Shown: positions 35,615-44,936 of the stretch, piece by piece
How the letters are laid out: every line of letters starts with the position of its first letter
Numbering within the stretch: position 1 is the stretch's first letter
DNA from: Bdellovibrionia bacterium
GTDB lineage: Bacteria; Bdellovibrionota; Bdellovibrionia; Bdellovibrionales; JAGQZY01
Direction of reading: 5' to 3'
NCBI GenBank assembly: GCA_030424715.1
Contig: JAUHWH010000003.1
Location: forward strand, 132,148 to 196,147
Length of the DNA: 64,000 nucleotides
The notes under the pieces: generated by a model
What the model was told of the DNA's origin: nothing
The model's input: only the letters and a program-made list of their open reading frames with translations
Databases searched by the model: none
Translations under genes and position numbers: made by a program

Positions 35615-35896
35615 ATGCTACAAACTATTCCTTGTTTTTTCATTACGCTTTTGGCCGCAGCGACTTTGCACGCAAAGCCGGAGTTGGGCCCAGAGCCACC
35701 AGAGCCTGGTCTCGAAGAGTCCAGTGTCACAAGCATCACCGACCTTTATCAAGGGGTTCAGCTCTATTTGGCCCCTGACGCTGGCTTTTTGTATGGCAAA
35801 GAAGACGAAACAGCCTTTTTGACAGCCGACCAAAAAGAGCGCGACGCCCGCAAGGGGCAAGGGACTGAAGAAAAAGGCCGCGCCTCTGAAAAATAA
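35615..35896 (+). CDS. Small exported protein of unknown function
   Basis: 93 residues from ATG at 35615, the start that gives a proper signal peptide (MLQTIPCFFITLLAAATLHA) and follows a purine-rich AGAGAG. The mature part is short, proline- and glutamate-rich, with a GVQLYLAPDAGFLYGKED segment and a charged tail. Two other open frames overlap this stretch, but only this one has an export signal. Family unknown. Confidence 0.5.
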   Translation: MLQTIPCFFITLLAAATLHAKPELGPEPPEPGLEESSVTSITDLYQGVQLYLAPDAGFLYGKEDETAFLTADQKERDARKGQGTEEKGRASEK

Positions 35897-35952
35897 ATCG
35901 TAAAGATTTACTATGGGCTTTCCGATCTAGATTTATAGTAAAGGGGAGTCCC

Positions 35953-36387
35953 ATGAATCAAAGCAAGATCCAGACAATTACTTATATGCCCGGTGAATTT
36001 ATCCTTCGCGAAGGAGCAAAATGCGACTCGCTATTCGTAGTCAAAGAAGGTCAAATTCAAATTTTTAGAATGGACTCTCACAAAAACAGAATCCCCGTGG
36101 GAATTGTCCAGTCGGGTGAGTATCTTGGAGAGATGTCTCTGATCTCGGATCGCCCCCACTCTGCCAACGCAGTGGCCCTTACGAAAACAGTCTGCCTGAA
36201 GTTCACAACAGATGCTCTTGAAGAGCAGCTTAAGAGTGTGCCCAATTGGCTGGTTGCGCTCACGAGAGGTTTGGTTTTTAAACTTCATCGCACCAACGAT
36301 GTCTTAAAGCGCAATGGTATCGTCGACGAGTCAATCACTGCCGCCGTACAGGCCATCGAATCCAAGATCAAAAAAACAGCAGCCTAA
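35953..36387 (+). CDS. Single-domain cyclic nucleotide-binding-fold protein
   Basis: 144 residues forming one cNMP-binding (Crp N-terminal type) domain without a DNA-binding domain. The phosphate-binding cassette reads GEYLGEMSLISDRPHSANAVA at about 53-73: the glutamate is kept, but the arginine that normally contacts the cyclic phosphate is replaced by histidine in the PHSA element. Ligand binding may therefore be altered. It could act as a regulatory subunit or scaffold. AAGGGGAG precedes ATG at 35953. Its last four bases overlap the convergent phosphatase gene. Confidence 0.82.
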   Translation: MNQSKIQTITYMPGEFILREGAKCDSLFVVKEGQIQIFRMDSHKNRIPVGIVQSGEYLGEMSLISDRPHSANAVALTKTVCLKFTTDALEEQLKSVPNWLVALTRGLVFKLHRTNDVLKRNGIVDESITAAVQAIESKIKKTAA

Positions 36388-37799
36388 AACGAACTATTTT
36401 TTATAGAATAACTTTGATCAAAGTAAGGCTTCTTCTGTTTGACTCCAAAAGAGCGTGCACGCACGCTCAGCCCTTGTGAAGAAGCTTCAGAATCAATCAA
36501 CAAATAATTATGTTCTTTCACAGAAATTAAGCGTCTTGGATTGTCCAACCAAGACTCTGGTTCGCCAGCTTTCGATCGAAATATATAGCTATGAAGCGGG
36601 CTCGACGTAAACTCATAGGTCTGATAGCCGAGCAGCTCCGGTTCAATGCCGACGACTTCAGAATAGTGAATGTCCCCTGACAAAAAAACCACCGGATGTT
36701 TTGCCTGCTTAATGTCGTTCATCAGAGTTTTGAAATGGCGAGGGTGGTCGTCTACAAAGGTCTCGTTAATCTGTTTCTTTTTACCATTATCCTGGGTGAT
36801 TGTTGTGGCTTTGGTAAAAAACTGTCCACCATTGGCCAACCAAATGGGACCCGTGGCCGTCTTTATCTGTTTACGAAACCATTGATGCTGGGCTTCACCC
36901 CACTGACCATACTTTGATTGGGCGTCTGGGTTTCTATAATAGCGGTCATCCATAAACAGAAATTTTTGGCCATAGCCCTGAAAACTAAAATAGATCTGGT
37001 TTTTAGAGACGTCAAAATGGTGAGGGATCGGCTCGCTACCGAAAAAAGCATTAAAAACTTTTTTTGCGGCTTTCTTACTTTTGAAGGTCCTGTCGGAATT
37101 ATTAGTCCCATAATCATGGTCGTCCCAAATCGCAAAAATAGGAATCAACTGCCGACTTTGGAAAAGCGGGGTTTTACGAAAGCTATCGATATAACGGGTC
37201 CACAGATCAAACTCAGTGACCTGTCCTCGTTTCACAAAGTCATAGTCGTCGACGTAAACCTCGTCGCCCAGGAGAACTAGAAAATCTGCGTTGTGGGTCA
37301 GCATCTGTCCCCAAATACGATTGCGCACATGCTCGAAGGCATGGGAATCTGACATGCACGAGCCTACGATGAACTTGGCCTTTTTTTGTTTTAGATCTAT
37401 GGTTTTAAAGCGTCGCCAGTCCACCACTTTTTTGTACCGTTTGTTGACCACTGAAAGTCGATAACTTTGACCAGGTCGTAAATCTTTGACATGAATCCGA
37501 TCCATGGCCCAGTGAATATGGGGACCTTCAGTGGTTTTTAGCACTTTTTGAACTCGACTCTCCCATTCTCCAAGGTCGTAATCGGGGCGATCAATATCGA
37601 CAACATAAGCCATCGGGGCAAGACGAGGTCGCAAGATATTGATCGTGGTTTCTGTGTCCGAGGTTTTGGTTTGAAAAACTGAAACCCAACCAGACTTGTC
37701 CGTGAAGTCCGATGTCTTTACTATGTCATCGAGATGTTGAGAATGTTGACAAGCAGCCAACAGAAAAACCAAAACCAAAGGAATAAGACGCATGTTCAC
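36384..37799 (-). CDS. PhoD-like metallophosphatase lipoprotein
   Basis: 471 residues: lipoprotein signal with lipobox LAAC at C17, then a PhoD-type calcineurin-fold phosphatase. Metal-binding motifs are visible in order: VGSCMSDSH, LLGDEVYVDDYDF, IWDDHDYGTNNSD and SGDIHYSEV. PhoD enzymes are phosphodiesterases/alkaline phosphatases that need Fe and Ca; the substrate here is unknown. Being lipid-anchored, it probably acts in the periplasm or at the surface. AAGGTGA precedes the start. Convergent with the cNMP-fold gene (4-nt overlap). Confidence 0.9.
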   Translation of the reverse strand: MNMRLIPLVLVFLLAACQHSQHLDDIVKTSDFTDKSGWVSVFQTKTSDTETTINILRPRLAPMAYVVDIDRPDYDLGEWESRVQKVLKTTEGPHIHWAMDRIHVKDLRPGQSYRLSVVNKRYKKVVDWRRFKTIDLKQKKAKFIVGSCMSDSHAFEHVRNRIWGQMLTHNADFLVLLGDEVYVDDYDFVKRGQVTEFDLWTRYIDSFRKTPLFQSRQLIPIFAIWDDHDYGTNNSDRTFKSKKAAKKVFNAFFGSEPIPHHFDVSKNQIYFSFQGYGQKFLFMDDRYYRNPDAQSKYGQWGEAQHQWFRKQIKTATGPIWLANGGQFFTKATTITQDNGKKKQINETFVDDHPRHFKTLMNDIKQAKHPVVFLSGDIHYSEVVGIEPELLGYQTYEFTSSPLHSYIFRSKAGEPESWLDNPRRLISVKEHNYLLIDSEASSQGLSVRARSFGVKQKKPYFDQSYSIKNSSF

Positions 37800-37895
37800 C
37801 TTCTTTTTATTTTGGCTCCTTGTGTAGTATGAAATTTTGCGCGAGTCCAGATGACTCCTTGCAAGAGACTGTTTGACGTAGAGGGGCGAAGACTC

Positions 37896-37920
37896 AGACC
37901 TGAGCCCACGGCTCAGGTCT
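37896..37920. terminator. Strong hairpin after the EF-hand lipoprotein gene
   Basis: AGACCTGAGC (37896-37905) and GCTCAGGTCT (37911-37920) form a perfect 10-bp stem with a 5-nt loop. It lies 14 nt beyond the stop of the minus-strand gene at 37934. The sequence after it is not a T run, so it is at best an atypical terminator. Confidence 0.5.
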
Positions 37921-37933
37921 CATTGGCTTCTTT

Positions 37934-39895
37934 CTAGAAGTTGTCCGGACGGTTGGGGGAGACGGTGTCATCGTGACGATCGGGCTCCGTGGGCTCTGGA
38001 GGAGTCACGGGAACCGGATCACCACTGGAGATCCCAATATCATCGTCCGGGATGGTTGCGGCTGGGTAGTCTACGGCATTTTTAGGAGCACCCTCACAAC
38101 GATCGGCTGTTTTAACTTTAAAAATAAGGTCGATAGCCAAATTGAAATAACTTCGCTCGCCATCGAGCCCCTGGCCGTACTCAAGGTGGTTGACGATCTC
38201 CCGCTCGCTATCTAGGAGATAACTATAAGGTCCTGCCATGAGCACAGCAGAGCGCAAGTGCGTGCCATTACCAAAAGCATCGGTCTCGTCGGTGTGTAAG
38301 ATATGACAAGCATTGATGGCGGCAATGCCATGATCTCTGAGGCTAGCAATCTCACCAAGGTCGGAAACACCATTGCGATTGGCATCAACCCAGATTTTTA
38401 ACTTATCTGAGTAGATCTCATCATCCCACGGCCCAACATAGCGATGCTCGACGTTAACACTTTCACAGTTTTTACCGGCGAAGGCTTGGAGAGCCTGGAA
38501 GCCATTTTCGTAGGTCTTTCCACCCACGATCATGTTGTCACCAAACATCTGTGTGGAACTTGTCACTTGCCCCTGATCATCCGGGATCACCAAAAAGCCA
38601 TCGCGACTGCGCAGTCGCACATCCAGGTTAACCCTTGAGTCGTTTATGTTTAGATTTTCATCGACATAATCGCCACCCAGCCAAGCCGAACGGTGCGACT
38701 CGCCAGCATTTCCATTATTCTCGAGGGCGGCCATATTAAAGTAGGTACCCCAGCGCACGCTAGATGTTTTAACACCATCGCCATCAAGGTCGATCACTAT
38801 AGGAGTGTACTGTGACGATAGCATGGTGCCATCGACATCATGGGACAAAATATTATTCACCAATTGCGCGGCTCCATTGATCGGGTCAAAATGATAGCCA
38901 TTCACCTCTTTGGGTAAACTGAGGTTTTTTGTTAGATCATGATAATTTTTATGGACGGCACAGACATCCAAAATATTATCGATGGAGGAGTCAATCTCAA
39001 GCCCACGAGTGGTGTCTTCGGAAAGTCGAACTATATCGTGTTGCATCTGCTCTGATCTTAAGTCAGCGACATAAAGTTTAATGATCTGAGGGTCACCGTT
39101 TTCAACAGAGGGCACAGGTCCGAACAGGCGGTTGGCAAACTCGCCAGCAAAGGCCTGGTCAGGAGCACAACGCCCCACCTTGCAATACCCGTAATACATA
39201 TAGTGAATCATGTGTTTCAGGTAACTGCGCTTTGCACTGGCTGTTTTTTTGCTCCTCAGGAGATCGGCCGACAACACTGGATCAGAATCACTCACTTTAA
39301 TAAAATCGTATTTGTTGGGAGACACCACCAATTCGTCGGCATTGACTTTAATGGTACTAAAGAAACAACGCTCGCCGGTTCGATATTGCCGAGCCACTTC
39401 GCGATTATCAGCCGGGTAGTAAGCGTGTTTGCCACCGTAGGTTGAGGTTTTTTTGCCTCCCACCGGGATATAACTGACACCGCCGTTGCTCGCACTTAAA
39501 ATAGCGCGTTGGTTCGCCGCCTTTGCCAAACCGTCATGCTTTTTACCAAAGGAGTAGGAAAACTTCACCGGAATCGTTTGCCCACTCTCATCAGCGGCAG
39601 CCTCGGTCAGAGCCATCTGTTTTTCCATTTCGTAAAGACCATCGATCGTACAGTCTCTAATGGGAAGCTCGATGGCATCACTTATCTCGTTGACATGGAA
39701 GGGTCGTGAAGCGGGGATCGCATCCTTAATGCTGTAGACATCACCCACTTGTTCATGAACGTTGAAAGAACTTGAGAAAGCGGCTGCTTTTAAGGCCGAT
39801 TTTTCAGCCTCACTGGGCCCGGCACCATTGGTACAAGCGACCACTCCAAGGGATAGAAAAAGGATCCAACAACACACTCTTAATAAAGCCATCAA
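37934..39895 (-). CDS. Lipoprotein with RTX-associated/EF-hand calcium motifs
   Basis: 653 residues, lipobox VVAC at C21. The C-terminal half matches the region often found at the end of RTX-type calcium-binding proteins: PIVIDLDGDGVKTSS near residue 369, an exposed DGFLVIPDD segment, then an EF-hand loop DANRNGVSDLGE near 504-515 and the HGIAAIN element. The N-terminal half has no recognised domain. The C-terminus is proline- and aspartate-rich. AGGAG precedes the start. A surface or periplasmic calcium-dependent protein is likely; activity unknown. Confidence 0.75.
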   Translation of the reverse strand: MMALLRVCCWILFLSLGVVACTNGAGPSEAEKSALKAAAFSSSFNVHEQVGDVYSIKDAIPASRPFHVNEISDAIELPIRDCTIDGLYEMEKQMALTEAAADESGQTIPVKFSYSFGKKHDGLAKAANQRAILSASNGGVSYIPVGGKKTSTYGGKHAYYPADNREVARQYRTGERCFFSTIKVNADELVVSPNKYDFIKVSDSDPVLSADLLRSKKTASAKRSYLKHMIHYMYYGYCKVGRCAPDQAFAGEFANRLFGPVPSVENGDPQIIKLYVADLRSEQMQHDIVRLSEDTTRGLEIDSSIDNILDVCAVHKNYHDLTKNLSLPKEVNGYHFDPINGAAQLVNNILSHDVDGTMLSSQYTPIVIDLDGDGVKTSSVRWGTYFNMAALENNGNAGESHRSAWLGGDYVDENLNINDSRVNLDVRLRSRDGFLVIPDDQGQVTSSTQMFGDNMIVGGKTYENGFQALQAFAGKNCESVNVEHRYVGPWDDEIYSDKLKIWVDANRNGVSDLGEIASLRDHGIAAINACHILHTDETDAFGNGTHLRSAVLMAGPYSYLLDSEREIVNHLEYGQGLDGERSYFNLAIDLIFKVKTADRCEGAPKNAVDYPAATIPDDDIGISSGDPVPVTPPEPTEPDRHDDTVSPNRPDNF

Positions 39896-40123
39896 TCACT
39901 CCTGGGCAAAATCACTTTTGGTTATATTAAGAATTTAATAGAGAAGAGCAAAAGAGGAGTTCAAGGTGCGATGATCTTTCATCGGAGTCGAGTGCTGGCA
40001 AGACCACTAAAAACACCAAAATACAGTTGAAATGTTTCAACCTGAATCACAAAAACCCGGTTTATCGAAAAGATAGGCAATAACAGAAAACTTCGTAATG
40101 AAGGGATTTGCAGAGGCTGTCTG

Positions 40124-40468
40124 TTAATAAACAAAGCCAAGGGGGTCAACCCGAGTGCACTGCGTGTGCTCGTCATTTTTCGACCAGTATTGGAACTCGT
40201 AGGTCAGTCCATCCTGGTCCGTTGGCGAGCGGAACTCAATCTTAAAATACTGATAGCCGATGGTTTTCGGGAACACCTTTTCGATTTTCTCCACTTGAGA
40301 AATTTTTTGGGCTGCATAGGCGATGGCGGCTTCAAGCTCTTCGGCGCAGGTTTCGGTCAATAAAGAGAATTGCCATTCATCGGAATGCTCCGTGGTGTAG
40401 GAAGATGCAAAACATGACGAATGGTAGGTTAAAAGAGTGATCACAGTAAGAACGGTAAAATATTTCAC
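40124..40468 (-). CDS. Small exported protein of unknown function
   Basis: 114 residues from GTG at 40468 (GAGAGGT upstream). The signal peptide is cleaved probably after CFA, near residue 21. The mature domain is a small alpha/beta unit with two cysteines (ETCAEE and TQCTRV) that may form a disulfide, and ends in aromatic residues. No family recognised. A gene-poor gap of about 230 nt separates it from the lipoprotein gene at 39895. Confidence 0.6.
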   Translation of the reverse strand: MKYFTVLTVITLLTYHSSCFASSYTTEHSDEWQFSLLTETCAEELEAAIAYAAQKISQVEKIEKVFPKTIGYQYFKIEFRSPTDQDGLTYEFQYWSKNDEHTQCTRVDPLGFVY

Positions 40469-40673
40469 GGAAAGACCTCTCTGTTTAAGTCGGTCTTATA
40501 TTCGTTGACGTCATGATTGTCCACTCTTCTGAAATCAACAGCCAATATCAAGAAAACCTGGCCAATTCCTACATTTTACCTTGAATTTAATTCAAAAAAC
40601 ACAGGCTAGATTTAAGTAGCCTCAGCAGCCTATCTGCTTAAAGCGAAAGGATTGGGATTAAACGAGAGACTCG

Positions 40674-41330
40674 TTAGTCTTTTATAATTAAACCATTTTG
40701 TAATTCGTTGATGTCATCGTTCTGTATCGGAAAATGGGTCTTCAAAAGCTCACCACTCATAGCAATGGCTTGGCAAAAGCCGTCGGCCATATCTTTCTCT
40801 TTTATTCCACGAATCAGGCGATCAACGACCCCCTGCCAATCCTCTGTCGAGAGCTTCTCAGCGATGGCATGATCGCCAAGGACCACAGCTTGATGCTCCA
40901 TCAGCGATACAAATATTAGAATGCCAGTGGCGCCTTTAGTGTCGCGAATATTGTGGTTGTAAAACTCGTTAATGGCCCGCTGTTCGACTTGTGACATTTG
41001 ATCGTATTTTGAAGTGAGCAGTCTCTCAACAAAGGGTAGGGGAGCTAACAGGCGCACCAGCCCTGCAAGAATCAATAAATCGCCAACAACGAACATCCAT
41101 AACGGAAGGTCAAACCACTCATGCTGCCAGTAGGGCCCTTCAAGAACAAAAAATAATAGAGAGAAAAACAGGATCAAAATAATCGGCACGTGCCCGATGG
41201 TGGATGAACGCCTAACAATAACGGGAACGAGTTCACCACTGGTTTTAGCCTCGGCTTGCTGCACGGCTGACTCCACAGCCAAGAAGCCTTTCTCGTCGAG
41301 ATACACCGATGCCCACTTTGGAATATCCAT
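40674..41330 (-). CDS. Membrane protein with a TPM domain
   Basis: 218 residues. The start was set at 41330, where its ATG overlaps the stop of the upstream gene (TGATG); a longer frame reaching 41495 only adds an Arg/Trp-rich stretch antisense-like in character. An N-terminal part of the TPM fold (TSGELVPVIVRRS) is followed by two membrane helices (about 48-95), then the rest of the domain with GATGILIFVSLMEHQAVVLGD. TPM proteins are linked to envelope maintenance. Last gene of the lemA-TPM-TPM operon. Confidence 0.85.
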   Translation of the reverse strand: MDIPKWASVYLDEKGFLAVESAVQQAEAKTSGELVPVIVRRSSTIGHVPIILILFFSLLFFVLEGPYWQHEWFDLPLWMFVVGDLLILAGLVRLLAPLPFVERLLTSKYDQMSQVEQRAINEFYNHNIRDTKGATGILIFVSLMEHQAVVLGDHAIAEKLSTEDWQGVVDRLIRGIKEKDMADGFCQAIAMSGELLKTHFPIQNDDINELQNGLIIKD

Positions 41331-42091
41331 CACCAGCCTCCCGAGGCGCCGCCGCCACTGAATCCACCGCCGCCGCCGAAGCCACCCCCTCCGAAACCGC
41401 CACCGCCACGATAGCCTCCGCGCCCCATGGCACCTCCGAGAAAAAGGAGGGGAAGCATGCCAGAACGGCCGCCAATAAAAAAGATAAAAATCCAAAAGAG
41501 CAGCACCAGCAGATTGCCTTTACCAGACCGTCGCTGACTGGATCGCCGCAACTGACGTTCATCGACCCCTTCGTAGAAGGTTTTCATATCTGTATTAGGT
41601 GCCGCGGTCTGCAGCATCTGAAACGTGGCCAACATGATGGCGTTATTAAAATCACCGGATTTGAGAAGGGGAGTCATGGTTTGGTCAATGATGCGTCGAC
41701 TTTCAGCATCAGTAAGGTCTCCTTCGAGACCTTGGCCCACTTCGATACGAATTTTGCGATCTTTGATCGCCAACATCAGAAGAAGACCCTTATCACCCTT
41801 AGCCGTACCCAGCTTCCACTGATCGGTGACCTGGATCGACGCCATCTCAATAGGGACGCCATTCAAAGACGGTACGGTCAGCACCGCCAACTCAATTTCA
41901 GTCCTTTGCTTCACTTGGGCAAGAATGGCGTTAAGCTGCTGTTCCATGGCCCTGGGTAAAACTCCACCGTAGTCATTCACATGCCTTTTCAGAGAAGGGA
42001 CCTCAAACTCCTGGGCTTGCACTCGATCGCTAAGCCCAACAACTAAGAAAATCACAAGGCACCCGGGCAATTGCGTTTTCAGAGTCCGCAA
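41330..42091 (-). CDS. Exported TPM-domain protein with Gly-rich tail (YgcG-like)
   Basis: 253 residues: signal peptide to about residue 26, a TPM domain with ELAVLTVPSLNGVPIE and GDKGLLLMLAIKDRKIRIEVG, one membrane helix near 195-215, and a C-terminal tail almost wholly glycine, phenylalanine and serine. This is the usual YgcG architecture. The start is TTG at 42091 without an obvious ribosome site, 31 nt after lemA; the exact start is uncertain. It probably works with LemA in the envelope. Confidence 0.85.
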   Translation of the reverse strand: MRTLKTQLPGCLVIFLVVGLSDRVQAQEFEVPSLKRHVNDYGGVLPRAMEQQLNAILAQVKQRTEIELAVLTVPSLNGVPIEMASIQVTDQWKLGTAKGDKGLLLMLAIKDRKIRIEVGQGLEGDLTDAESRRIIDQTMTPLLKSGDFNNAIMLATFQMLQTAAPNTDMKTFYEGVDERQLRRSSQRRSGKGNLLVLLFWIFIFFIGGRSGMLPLLFLGGAMGRGGYRGGGGFGGGGFGGGGGFSGGGASGGW

Positions 42092-42122
42092 TAAAACAGT
42101 AAAGCTTCGCTTAAAATAAATC

Positions 42123-42716
42123 TTAAAACTCCACTTCAGGGGTCTGTTCGACGTTTTCGCCTTCTTTCACATCCCATTGTGGCATTTTCTCGTAATGAAA
42201 GAACAAACTGTTGGTTAAACTTGTTGGAAAGACCGTTACAAGGTTGTTGAACCCCTTGATACTCTCGATGTGCCGTTGTCTGGCAATGCCGATCCTGTTT
42301 TCAGTTCCTTCAAGCTGCGCTTGCAGATCCAAAAAGTTTTGATTGGACTTGAGGTCAGGGTATTTTTCAACCACAACCATCAATTTACCCAGGGCTTGTC
42401 CAAGAGCTCCCTGAGCTTGTTGATACTGTTGCAACTGCTGAGGTGTTGCGTTGGATGGATCAATCTTTGTTTGAGTGGCTTTGGCTCGAGCCTCAACAAC
42501 GGCGGTGAGCGTGTCTTTTTCTTGTTTGGCATACCCCTGCACCGTTTTTACCAAATTAGGAATCAAGTCGGCACGTCGCTTGTACTGATTGGTGACTTCC
42601 GCCAGCTTCGCTTCGACCTCATTTTTAGCCGTGGGGATGGATTGCACCCCACAGTGGGTGAGGGACAGAGATAGCATAACCAACGCGGCAACTTTTAATA
42701 GAGATTGCATAAACAC
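42123..42716 (-). CDS. lemA: LemA family protein
   Basis: 197 residues, with a signal/anchor segment that includes a possible lipobox (LTHC, C22). The LemA core follows: NEVEAKLAEVTNQYKRRADLIPNLV, a helical coiled section and RHIESIKGFNNLV. LemA proteins are envelope-associated, of poorly known function, and are commonly encoded beside TPM-domain proteins, exactly as here. AAGGAG precedes ATG at 42716. First gene of the three-gene operon, divergent from the gene at 42886. Confidence 0.92.
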   Translation of the reverse strand: MFMQSLLKVAALVMLSLSLTHCGVQSIPTAKNEVEAKLAEVTNQYKRRADLIPNLVKTVQGYAKQEKDTLTAVVEARAKATQTKIDPSNATPQQLQQYQQAQGALGQALGKLMVVVEKYPDLKSNQNFLDLQAQLEGTENRIGIARQRHIESIKGFNNLVTVFPTSLTNSLFFHYEKMPQWDVKEGENVEQTPEVEF

Positions 42717-42732
42717 TCCTTATTCATTGAGA

Positions 42733-42784
42733 GGGCCGGAGAATGCCTCATTCGCAAGAAACAGGCAACCTATGACGCCGGCCC
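42733..42784. promoter_or_regulatory. Inverted repeat in the lemA divergent region
   Basis: GGGCCGG (42733-42739) pairs with CCGGCCC (42778-42784) around 38 nt. It lies upstream of lemA and could be a control site or a structured leader. No promoter boxes could be placed with confidence. Confidence 0.25.
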
Positions 42785-42885
42785 GTGGATGACCACCAGG
42801 TCGTTAAAACCAAACCACTCGCCCTTCGTCCACAACTTTAAGGGAACCGCAGCCAGCGGCCATTTCTTTGAGTAAACTGCAAATA

Positions 42886-44067
42886 ATGACAACAATGAGG
42901 CTTTTTTGCTTTTTTATCGCTTTCTTGGTCTCCAGCGCGACTTTCGCAGCCCAGTTTGAGGTGCTCTCCGACTTCCCCGAAGACTCGCGAGGCTTCGAGG
43001 TGAAGGCCACTTGGCCAGAGGTCCCCGAAGCCAAAGGTTACCAACTTTATGTTCACAGAGAGAACCCCACGGACTTCTATAGTGAGTTTGTATCCTCAGG
43101 CCCGTGGTTCTATCTTAAGCTCTATCCCTGGCGCCTTTACCACTGGCGTGTCCAAGCCCTCGACGACAAAGGGCAGCCGTTAGGGCCCCTCATCCACGGG
43201 CCCGACATCTACCTTGAAAGCTCCCTCTTCCCTCGTCCAGAGGAGGTTGACGTCAATTCCATGGAGTTCTTAGCCATCGATGAAGGGGAGGGACTGAGCG
43301 ACAAGGTTTCAGGCCTTACTGCTGTCGTGAGCGACGACAGCCAGTCGGAAATCTCCCCACCTATTGAAGAACCCGAGCAGAGCACATCGGGGCCGATGAT
43401 CTTCTCCCTCCAAGGGTCCGTAGGCGGCACAGCCATTGGGCATGATCAAAAAGTAACCAACAGCTTTGACACCACTTTCTCCAGCGCCAAAGCCCCATCT
43501 CTAGCGCTTGGGGTTGGTCTGAAAAAGGGGCGTTTGCAAGTCAACCTCTCTTACCGAACCTCTCCAGGCTCCATCAAGACATCATTGCCACTGGCCGGCG
43601 GAGCCGATTTCAATTGGAACACTTTGCAAGCATCCTTAGGGTTCGAAATCGCAAAAGACACGTTTCTCGGAGGTTTTACTGGCCTGGCACCGGTTTTGTT
43701 TTGGCAACAAGATGAGCTACCGCTGCTAGAATCCAGTGGTTTCAACAATGTTTCACGACGACAACCATCCATCAGCTCTTTAGGCTTTGGGTTGACCTCA
43801 GGATATCAAGTCGCGGAAAAATGGACCATACCCTTAACCCTTATGGTCCTGAGCAGTCTTAGTGACGATCGCTATTTACAAATTCAGTCCGGTCAAGCCT
43901 GGAGTCTCCAGACAGGCCTACACTGGCGCTGGCGACCCAGCTTAACACCACTTCTGCTGATTCAGACCACCCAACATGATTGGACCTATCGATCAGCAGC
44001 AAACAACCCGGGCAACTTATCTACCAATATCATCAATGTAGAATTGGGCCTACAATACAGCTTTTAA
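42886..44067 (+). CDS. Exported protein: FN3-like domain plus probable outer-membrane barrel
   Basis: 393 residues from ATG at 42886 (starts at 42868 or 42895 are possible; no strong ribosome site). A signal peptide ends at TFA. Residues about 25-105 look like a fibronectin-type-III-like module (VKATWPEVPEAKGYQLYV and WRLYHWRVQALDDKG). An acidic linker follows. From about residue 170 there are alternating strands and the final residue is phenylalanine (LGLQYSF), typical of an outer-membrane barrel. A cell-surface role is inferred. No close family recognised. Confidence 0.72.
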   Translation: MTTMRLFCFFIAFLVSSATFAAQFEVLSDFPEDSRGFEVKATWPEVPEAKGYQLYVHRENPTDFYSEFVSSGPWFYLKLYPWRLYHWRVQALDDKGQPLGPLIHGPDIYLESSLFPRPEEVDVNSMEFLAIDEGEGLSDKVSGLTAVVSDDSQSEISPPIEEPEQSTSGPMIFSLQGSVGGTAIGHDQKVTNSFDTTFSSAKAPSLALGVGLKKGRLQVNLSYRTSPGSIKTSLPLAGGADFNWNTLQASLGFEIAKDTFLGGFTGLAPVLFWQQDELPLLESSGFNNVSRRQPSISSLGFGLTSGYQVAEKWTIPLTLMVLSSLSDDRYLQIQSGQAWSLQTGLHWRWRPSLTPLLLIQTTQHDWTYRSAANNPGNLSTNIINVELGLQYSF

Positions 44068-44081
44068 GATTTTAGATAGGA

Positions 44082-44702
44082 TTATAGAGATTCACCAAAA
44101 ACCATTTGTTCCAGAAGCGAAATATCACGCCCTGGATCTGAGAACTTGAGCCCTTGGATGCCACAAGTCTCCGCTCCTGCAATATTCTCTGCCTTGTCAT
44201 CAATAAAAAATAAATCAGCGGGGACCAGCCCCGTTTTTTGCAGGACAGTTTCGTAGGCTGCAGGTTCCGGTTTACGGGTGCCAATTTGACTGGAGCAGAA
44301 CACGGTATCCATCAATGAAAGAGTCTCCGCGTATTTTACCGTCCACAGATCACGATGCAAAACGTTGGAGTTGGTGAGCAAGTAAAAGGGGAGACGTCCG
44401 TGATGCTTTTTTAAGAAGTTGAGGGTGACGGCGATTGGATCACCCAAGACCGAGTTCCATCCCCGCACAAAGTCGCCGTAAGACAATGAAATCTGAAGTC
44501 GACCAACGATAGACTGATGGTATTGGCGACCAGTGATCTCGCCTCTTTCGTGCTTTTGATAAAAGGCGTCTTCACCAAAAAAAGCTGTGAGCTCTTCAAC
44601 ACTCATTCCAGAACAATCGCTCCATACCTTAAGACAGCGATCAAAATGAATGTCAATGATGACATTACCCAAATCAAAAAGTAGCGCTTTATAATGCAAC
44701 AT
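44082..44702 (-). CDS. yihX: HAD-IA phosphatase, YihX-like
   Basis: 206 residues similar throughout to E. coli YihX, an alpha-D-glucose-1-phosphate phosphatase: motif I FDLGNVIIDI with the shared Gly two residues after the nucleophile Asp, a cap region with HERGEI, motif II LLTNS, the lysine in GTRKPEPAAYE, and motif IV FIDDKAENI. The start was set to ATG at 44702 because GGAGG sits 5 nt before it; TTG at 44714 would be longer by four residues. It ends 14 nt from the convergent barrel gene. The sugar-phosphate role is inferred from similarity. Confidence 0.88.
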   Translation of the reverse strand: MLHYKALLFDLGNVIIDIHFDRCLKVWSDCSGMSVEELTAFFGEDAFYQKHERGEITGRQYHQSIVGRLQISLSYGDFVRGWNSVLGDPIAVTLNFLKKHHGRLPFYLLTNSNVLHRDLWTVKYAETLSLMDTVFCSSQIGTRKPEPAAYETVLQKTGLVPADLFFIDDKAENIAGAETCGIQGLKFSDPGRDISLLEQMVFGESL

Positions 44703-44936
44703 TATCGCCTCCAAGCAACAACTTTTGGAATACGAACAAATGGAATTTTAAAAGTTCACATTCCCAAAGCCAAAATCAAAAAGCTTCAATCGATCGAACA
44801 AGCTCTGATCAAAACTGTCCAAAACTTAAACAAGTCTTTCGCTCATCTGTAAAACCTTTACACTCTCGATCCAAAATATTGGAAATCAAGAATATCCCAT
44901 AATAAGTTAAAGGCTCTCTCACCACCAGGAGTTTTA

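Noticed and set aside
35524-35822. Two further open frames overlapping the small exported protein
   Set aside because: Neither has an export signal or ribosome site; the frame from 35615 does.
41331-41495. N-terminal extension of the TPM membrane protein
   Set aside because: Arg/Trp-rich sequence lying over the Gly-rich tail of the neighbour; the ATG at 41330 with the TGATG overlap is a better start.
41309-41959. Plus-strand open frame of 216 codons
   Set aside because: It is antisense to the Gly-rich TPM protein and composed of Ala/Thr/Glu-type sequence produced by reading GGN repeats backwards; no ribosome site.
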